From Oscillatoria acuminata PCC 6304 (GTDB lineage Bacteria > Cyanobacteriota > Cyanobacteriia > Cyanobacteriales > Laspinemataceae): DNA of 64,000 nt. A model generated the notes under the pieces. It was given only the letters and a program-made list of their open reading frames with translations, was not told where the DNA came from and ran no database searches. The stretch lies in contig NC_019693.1 of the NCBI RefSeq assembly GCF_000317105.1, positions 2,046,001 to 2,110,000 on the forward strand, given 5' to 3'. A program made the translations under genes and the position numbers. Positions 59,711-64,000 of this stretch are shown piece by piece (the stretch's first letter is position 1; the number at the start of each line of letters is the position of its first letter).

Positions 59711-60445
59711 TTATTTAAGTTTCTGGCAAATCCAAACTTCATTTTCACATTCAACTGATATTTTTTCAATAGTTTTAGAATCAAACTCTTCTTTTTTAAA
59801 AACTAAAACTTTAAATCCTACATTGGTCAAGCGGACTTTAAAATCATAACCATATTGACGGACATGGTCACTCTGTCCATATAATTTCTCTCTTTGCTTA
59901 GGGTCTGTAATGGATAAGTCCTCTTGAGTTGTCTTTCCCCTTAAAGGAACTTGGATGCTTGCCCAACCTCCTGGTTTAAGAACGCGGTAAAGTTCTTGTA
60001 AGGCCTTGACATCATTGACAATGTGTTCCATTACATGGTTTGCAATTATTGCATCAAAAGTTTCATCAGGTAGATTAATAGATGTAATATCCATTGACTG
60101 CATAGCAAAATTTTTATTCAAATCAACTGATAAATATTTATAACTTCTCTGTAACTTCTTAGAAAGTGAAAACTCAGGTGCAACATGAAGTAAAAAGCCC
60201 CCTTTAGAAATTTGATTGGACTCCCAAAGGTATTCAAGTACCAACCAAAGTAAACGATGCCTTTCTAATGAATTACAACCTGGGCATCTGGCATTTTCGC
60301 GGGGAACAGCGCCAGCCGATAAAAATAATTTATAACCTCTTTTACAGAGAGGGCAGTAGAAATTATCACCTTGTAATAAGGATATAGAATAACTTTTTTT
60401 TAATGTTTGCCTAACCCGATAATAACTCTCTATAAATTTTTTCAT
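59711..60445 (-). CDS. SAM-dependent methyltransferase with an N-terminal Cys4 zinc-binding-like motif
   Basis: 244 residues. Residues ~27-62 contain FYCPLCKRGYKLFLS and NARCPGCNSLERHRL: two CxxC pairs, probably a zinc ribbon. The methyltransferase part starts LLHVAPEFSLSKKLQ, then FDAIIANHVMEHIVNDVKALQELYRVLKPGGWA. In glycan clusters such enzymes cap or decorate sugars, but the zinc part suggests that it may also bind another molecule. Overlaps the upstream GT gene by 4 nt. Confidence 0.78.
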   Translation of the reverse strand: MKKFIESYYRVRQTLKKSYSISLLQGDNFYCPLCKRGYKLFLSAGAVPRENARCPGCNSLERHRLLWLVLEYLWESNQISKGGFLLHVAPEFSLSKKLQRSYKYLSVDLNKNFAMQSMDITSINLPDETFDAIIANHVMEHIVNDVKALQELYRVLKPGGWASIQVPLRGKTTQEDLSITDPKQREKLYGQSDHVRQYGYDFKVRLTNVGFKVLVFKKEEFDSKTIEKISVECENEVWICQKLK

Positions 60446-61620
60446 TTTTCTATCAAACCTTTATAAATATCAGCTAATTTTTGCCCTTGGACTTTAGCAT
60501 TGAAATTTTCTTCGACTTTTTTACGAGCCAGTTGTGTCATAATAGCCCACTTTTGGGGATTTTGTACCAGCCATTGCAGGTGTTGTATTAGTCCATTGAT
60601 ATCTCTTTCTTTGGTTAAGAGACCTGTAACCCCAGATTCAATTATTTGGGGAATGTCACAGTGTAGGGTACTAACAATTAGCATTCCAGTAGCTGCCATT
60701 TCAATAATAGAGACTGGCGCACCTCCTTCTGTATCTCCATCATTTGCTGTCAAGCTTGGGCTTAAAAAAATATGATGTTTGTATGCTTCTTCCAATAAAA
60801 TAGAATGGGGCTGATAACCCAATAAGCGAACTTTGGATTGAAGATTATACTGTTGAATAGCTGTCAAGATTTTTTTCTTTTCTAGGTGACTTCTAGCCTC
60901 GCGGCTGGCTTCACCAATTATGGTAATTTCTAGAGAGATATCTTTTTGAAGTTGCCCTAATGCTGCTAAAGCGTCAGGAATTCCTTTTTTTTCTCGAAAC
61001 GATGCTGCAATGAGTACACGTAAAGGTTCTTTAGAATTCCACAGCCTAGGTTGATATTTAATTTTTTCTACTTCAATCCCTAAAGGATGAACTTGTATCT
61101 TGTCAGAGGGACAGCCTAAGTTTCTAATTGATTGAGCCATGTAGGGGCCTTCACATAAAACCTTTTCTACTGATTTAAACAAAGTTTTATACCGTTTATA
61201 CCAATATGATTTTTGTTTGGGTAGATAGTTTACATCTAAACCATAAAAAGTTACTAAATGCAACAGTTGCGCTTTTTTAGCTGCGCCAATATTTTGCCAA
61301 CCTATAGAACCAAAATGAGAATGAAGAATATTAGCTTCATATTTTTTAGCTTCTGATACTAAAAATTCTAAATGGTTTCTAAACCTAAACTTTCTTAATG
61401 CTTTGTCCCATCCAATTCGCCACAATGGTTCCGTACTTAAGCTGTGAATATTCGGTAACCAGAACTGATCTAAATTTTTGGTTCTTTCGCAAACAATATG
61501 GTTTTCACATTCTTCAGGTAAGTAGCGTATTTGGTTATACATCCAAGTTTGAGTTTGAGGTAGCCATGAAGGAGAGCTATGAATAATTTTTATCGAAGAA
61601 GATCTTTCGTGATTCGACAT
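60442..61620 (-). CDS. Glycosyltransferase family 4
   Basis: 392 residues. Typical GT4 C-terminal half: RVLIAASFREKKGIPDALAALGQLQ, VRLLGYQPHSILLEEAYKHHIFLSPS, GAPVSIIEMAATGMLIVSTLHCDIPQII (the E-x7-E nucleotide site). An N-terminal LHSHFGSIGWQNIG marks the acceptor domain. It is tightly linked: the flippase gene ends 5 bases before its start and it overlaps the methyltransferase by 4 nt. AT-rich like its neighbours. Confidence 0.88.
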   Translation of the reverse strand: MSNHERSSSIKIIHSSPSWLPQTQTWMYNQIRYLPEECENHIVCERTKNLDQFWLPNIHSLSTEPLWRIGWDKALRKFRFRNHLEFLVSEAKKYEANILHSHFGSIGWQNIGAAKKAQLLHLVTFYGLDVNYLPKQKSYWYKRYKTLFKSVEKVLCEGPYMAQSIRNLGCPSDKIQVHPLGIEVEKIKYQPRLWNSKEPLRVLIAASFREKKGIPDALAALGQLQKDISLEITIIGEASREARSHLEKKKILTAIQQYNLQSKVRLLGYQPHSILLEEAYKHHIFLSPSLTANDGDTEGGAPVSIIEMAATGMLIVSTLHCDIPQIIESGVTGLLTKERDINGLIQHLQWLVQNPQKWAIMTQLARKKVEENFNAKVQGQKLADIYKGLIEK

Positions 61621-61625
61621 TTTAA

Positions 61626-63056
61626 TTAATGTAGTAAATTAAATAATTCTTTGATTTGATTTGGGTTAATAAGGAAGTTTATGGTCGGATAAATAATCAA
61701 TCCCGAACTCATCAAAACAACTAATTCCCATCCCCTGTTAAAATCAACTGGTAGAAGCAATTTGATGCCGATCAGTAAAATCAACATAACAAAACTAAGA
61801 AGGAATGGTCGCCAAACTACAGATAAATAATCGATAATTGATAGTTGAATCAGCCGAAAAGGGATAGCAAAACCTGGATAAGTTAAAATTAAAGAAGCTA
61901 CTGTATAACTTGCAGCAACACCAATAATACCCCATTGCAAACCGATCACAAAAGCAAGCATTACCAGAGTCCCGGCAAAAATTCCCCATCGCAGCATCCA
62001 ATCCGTACGACCTTTAGCTTGATAAATTGTTCCAACAGTTGTTCCTAAACCTTGAAGCAGACCAACAGGAGCCAAAATCATTAAGAGTGGAATTACAGGT
62101 TGCCATTCCCAGCCAAAAATAGTTATAATCAATGGCTCAGCTATTACCCACATGCCTGCCATAATTGGAAAAGCCATCAACGCAATACAGGATGTTATTC
62201 GTAGATAAACCCTTCTAAATTGTAGGTTATCATCTTGTATTTTACATAAAACTGGAAACATTACCCTCCCAATTACGGCCGAAATGTTTTGCAATGGATA
62301 AAGCATTAGGCGATAAGCAAGGGTATAATGTCCCAAGTCTTCGGAACCCAAATATTTACCAATCAATAAGTAATCTGCATTTCGTATGAAGTAATTAAAA
62401 ATAGTAAACCCCGTAAGGTTCAAGCTATAATTACTCACTAAACTAATTTCTCTCCAATGAAAAATTAAGCGAGGAGACCAACGTTGAGAGAACCAAAGCA
62501 TTAGTGTGGTAACGCATACCCCAGTTAAAGACTGAGAAATTAGGCTCCATACCCCAAATTTTAGAATTGCTAGGGTAATCCCTAAAATAGAACCAATGAC
62601 TACAGCAATAATTTCAATCTTAGCTAATTTATTAAATTCTAAATTTCTTTCTAAAAGAGATTTTTGTAAAATCCCCAAACCTGAAATTAAAAAAGTAATA
62701 GAAAGCACTTGTAGGATTGCCGTAAGTTTAGGTTCTTTGTAAAAACTAGCAACTAGAGGAGATAAACTAAAAAGAGTAAGCATTGCTAAGAATCCAAACC
62801 CAACATTCATCCAAAAAACACTATACAAAAATGAGTCTGAAATATTTTTTTTTTGGATGACTGCGGCGGATGTACCCAAGTCCATAAAAAGTCCTACAAA
62901 TCCAATCACAATACTGGCCATCCCTAATAGACCAAAATCTGAAGGGGATAGAAGGCGGGCTAAAATTGCTGTAGTAACAAACTGCATCACCTGTCGTGTT
63001 AATTGAGACAATAGTGACCACTTGAAACTAGATGTAACTTTGGTTTTTTTTATCAC
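61626..63056 (-). CDS. Wzx-type lipopolysaccharide/polysaccharide flippase
   Basis: 476 residues with about 14 membrane helices. MOP-family features: LLSQLTRQVMQFVTTAILARLLSPSDFGLLGMA at the start and SAAVIQKKNIS, FNYFIRNADYLLIGKYLGSEDLGHYTLAYRLMLYP mid-protein (the last is the polysaccharide-exporter motif). It moves the lipid-linked repeat unit across the inner membrane for Wzy. Starts close to the ATG at 63056; about 200 AT-rich bases upstream may hold the promoter. Confidence 0.88.
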   Translation of the reverse strand: MIKKTKVTSSFKWSLLSQLTRQVMQFVTTAILARLLSPSDFGLLGMASIVIGFVGLFMDLGTSAAVIQKKNISDSFLYSVFWMNVGFGFLAMLTLFSLSPLVASFYKEPKLTAILQVLSITFLISGLGILQKSLLERNLEFNKLAKIEIIAVVIGSILGITLAILKFGVWSLISQSLTGVCVTTLMLWFSQRWSPRLIFHWREISLVSNYSLNLTGFTIFNYFIRNADYLLIGKYLGSEDLGHYTLAYRLMLYPLQNISAVIGRVMFPVLCKIQDDNLQFRRVYLRITSCIALMAFPIMAGMWVIAEPLIITIFGWEWQPVIPLLMILAPVGLLQGLGTTVGTIYQAKGRTDWMLRWGIFAGTLVMLAFVIGLQWGIIGVAASYTVASLILTYPGFAIPFRLIQLSIIDYLSVVWRPFLLSFVMLILLIGIKLLLPVDFNRGWELVVLMSSGLIIYPTINFLINPNQIKELFNLLH

Positions 63057-63257
63057 TTAAATTTGGCAAAAATTGTTTAAAATTTTAATTTACTTATTAT
63101 AGAATTCACTTTTCCTGATTGTCCTTTTAGATTAGTATAGAGTAGAATTATGTGGAATATCCGAAGTGAGCTAAGAACATCTCAAGAAAATCCTTTGCTC
63201 CACTAAACCTCTTCGCTCTACAGTATAGACAAAGATATTTTTAAAGGTAAAAAATTA

Positions 63258-64000
63258 CTACTTTTTGACTATCCATAAATCTACATTTCTTTCAATTTTG
63301 AATAGGTGAGTTAATTGTTTAATTTTCAAATATCCATCATAAGCTAAATTAATTAATAATACTAAGCCTTCTAATTTAACTTTTTCAGGAAGATAACCTC
63401 TAATTTTCGATTTTCGCCGATCAGAGAAGTATGATGTGTTTTTTTGAATGTTGCAGATGTAACCAGAAGAACAGATATGCTCTATAATCTCTGATTCTGT
63501 TGTCCACTGAAGAGTTGATAATCCCAAAGTAGGTTTTTGAAGGAGTTGAAGATATATTGAGGCAAGTCTTTTATTCATTTTGGGCAAAAATGGTAGTCTG
63601 TAATGAGGTTCAAAAAAACTGTTGTAGTTAGGACAACGTATATACAGAACTCCTCCGGGTCTTAAAACTCTTAACATTTCTAAAAGGCATTGTTCTACAC
63701 ATTGAACATGTTCTAAGGTTTGGTAAGTCGTTACTATATCAAAACACCCATCTTCAAAAGGTAGTGACTCTCCTACTCCTTCAATCATTTTATTTAAAAA
63801 GCTCTTCGAGTAGTTTGACGCCAATATTTTTTGCTGAAAATATTCTCGTTTCCATTTTTCTGGTTCCACTCCCCAAACATCATATCCGGATTGGAGGCCA
63901 AACAAAACAAATGTACCGCACCCCCCAGACATATCTAAAACTTTCCCAACTTGCTCAAGCCTTAATTCTATAAGTGACCATCGTCCATCATAATTATTAC
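63258..64000 (-). CDS. SAM-dependent methyltransferase, 5' end beyond window
   Basis: The minus-strand frame stays open to the right edge (NNYDGRWSLIELRLEQVGKVL before the in-frame ATG at 63932). Motif I is VLDMSGGCGTFVLFGLQSGYDVWGVEPE, with FDIVTTYQTLEHVQCVEQCLLEMLRVLRPGG following, a Methyltransf_11/23 pattern. The acidic first part of motif I reads LDMSGGCG. It belongs to the glycan cluster by base composition and position. The true start is not in the window. Confidence 0.85.
   Translation of the reverse strand, partial: NNYDGRWSLIELRLEQVGKVLDMSGGCGTFVLFGLQSGYDVWGVEPEKWKREYFQQKILASNYSKSFLNKMIEGVGESLPFEDGCFDIVTTYQTLEHVQCVEQCLLEMLRVLRPGGVLYIRCPNYNSFFEPHYRLPFLPKMNKRLASIYLQLLQKPTLGLSTLQWTTESEIIEHICSSGYICNIQKNTSYFSDRRKSKIRGYLPEKVKLEGLVLLINLAYDGYLKIKQLTHLFKIERNVDLWIVKK

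Overview
The window is a piece of a filamentous cyanobacterial chromosome. The core half carries many HIP1-type octamers (GCGATCGC) and cyanobacterial marker genes: a CYP110-like P450, a UbiD decarboxylase next to 4-hydroxyphenylpyruvate dioxygenase (plastoquinone/tocopherol routes), an orthocaspase homologue, two HEPN-MNT modules, Uma2 nucleases and DUF29 proteins. An Oscillatoriales-type genome fits best, but the species cannot be named from the sequence alone.

Layout. 1-12.4 kb: the end of rsmD, a Uma2 nuclease, a MntA/HepT toxin-antitoxin pair, DUF1648 protein, P450, RTX protein, msrP, a TrmH-family rRNA/tRNA methyltransferase, two tRNA-Leu genes (CAG and CAA), murA (apparently starting at ATT), an M48 peptidase, a ParE/antitoxin pair and two small proteins. 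12.9-13.9 kb: no protein gene, but two ~280-nt structured RNAs in tandem with an exact 497-bp offset, each with its own promoter, and a third orphan promoter copy. This is the most unusual stretch. 14-32.2 kb: FkbM methyltransferase, bifunctional NAD(P)HX repair enzyme, SPOR-like protein, mnmA, sat, a caspase homologue lacking both catalytic residues, hppD, a NYN nuclease with three LOTUS domains, ubiD, a GAF protein and two unassigned genes.

32.3-39.6 kb: an exopolysaccharide export block on the minus strand: a polysaccharide epimerase/dehydratase (CapD/FlaA1 type), an SLBB outer-membrane export protein and a Wzc-like tyrosine autokinase. 39.9-48.3 kb: a patchwork of accessory genes (Uma2, HEPN-MNT, two near-identical DUF29 genes, WecA-like transferase plus a broken copy, a phosphoribosyltransferase, a RelE-type pair) filled with short palindromic repeats, a MITE with target-site duplication, and signs of repeated segmental duplication.

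48.4-64 kb: a visibly AT-rich glycan-assembly cluster: methyltransferases, glycosyltransferases, an epimerase, a Wzy-type polymerase, a Wzx-type flippase, a glycosidase-like protein and an (alpha/alpha)-barrel protein. It is interrupted by a decayed ISAs1-family element lying against an internally deleted asparagine synthase remnant. With WecA (lipid-linked first sugar), Wzx (flipping), Wzy (polymerisation) and the Wzc/SLBB pair (length control and export), the second half holds the parts of a Wzx/Wzy-dependent polysaccharide pathway; the base composition suggests that the sugar-specific part was acquired horizontally.
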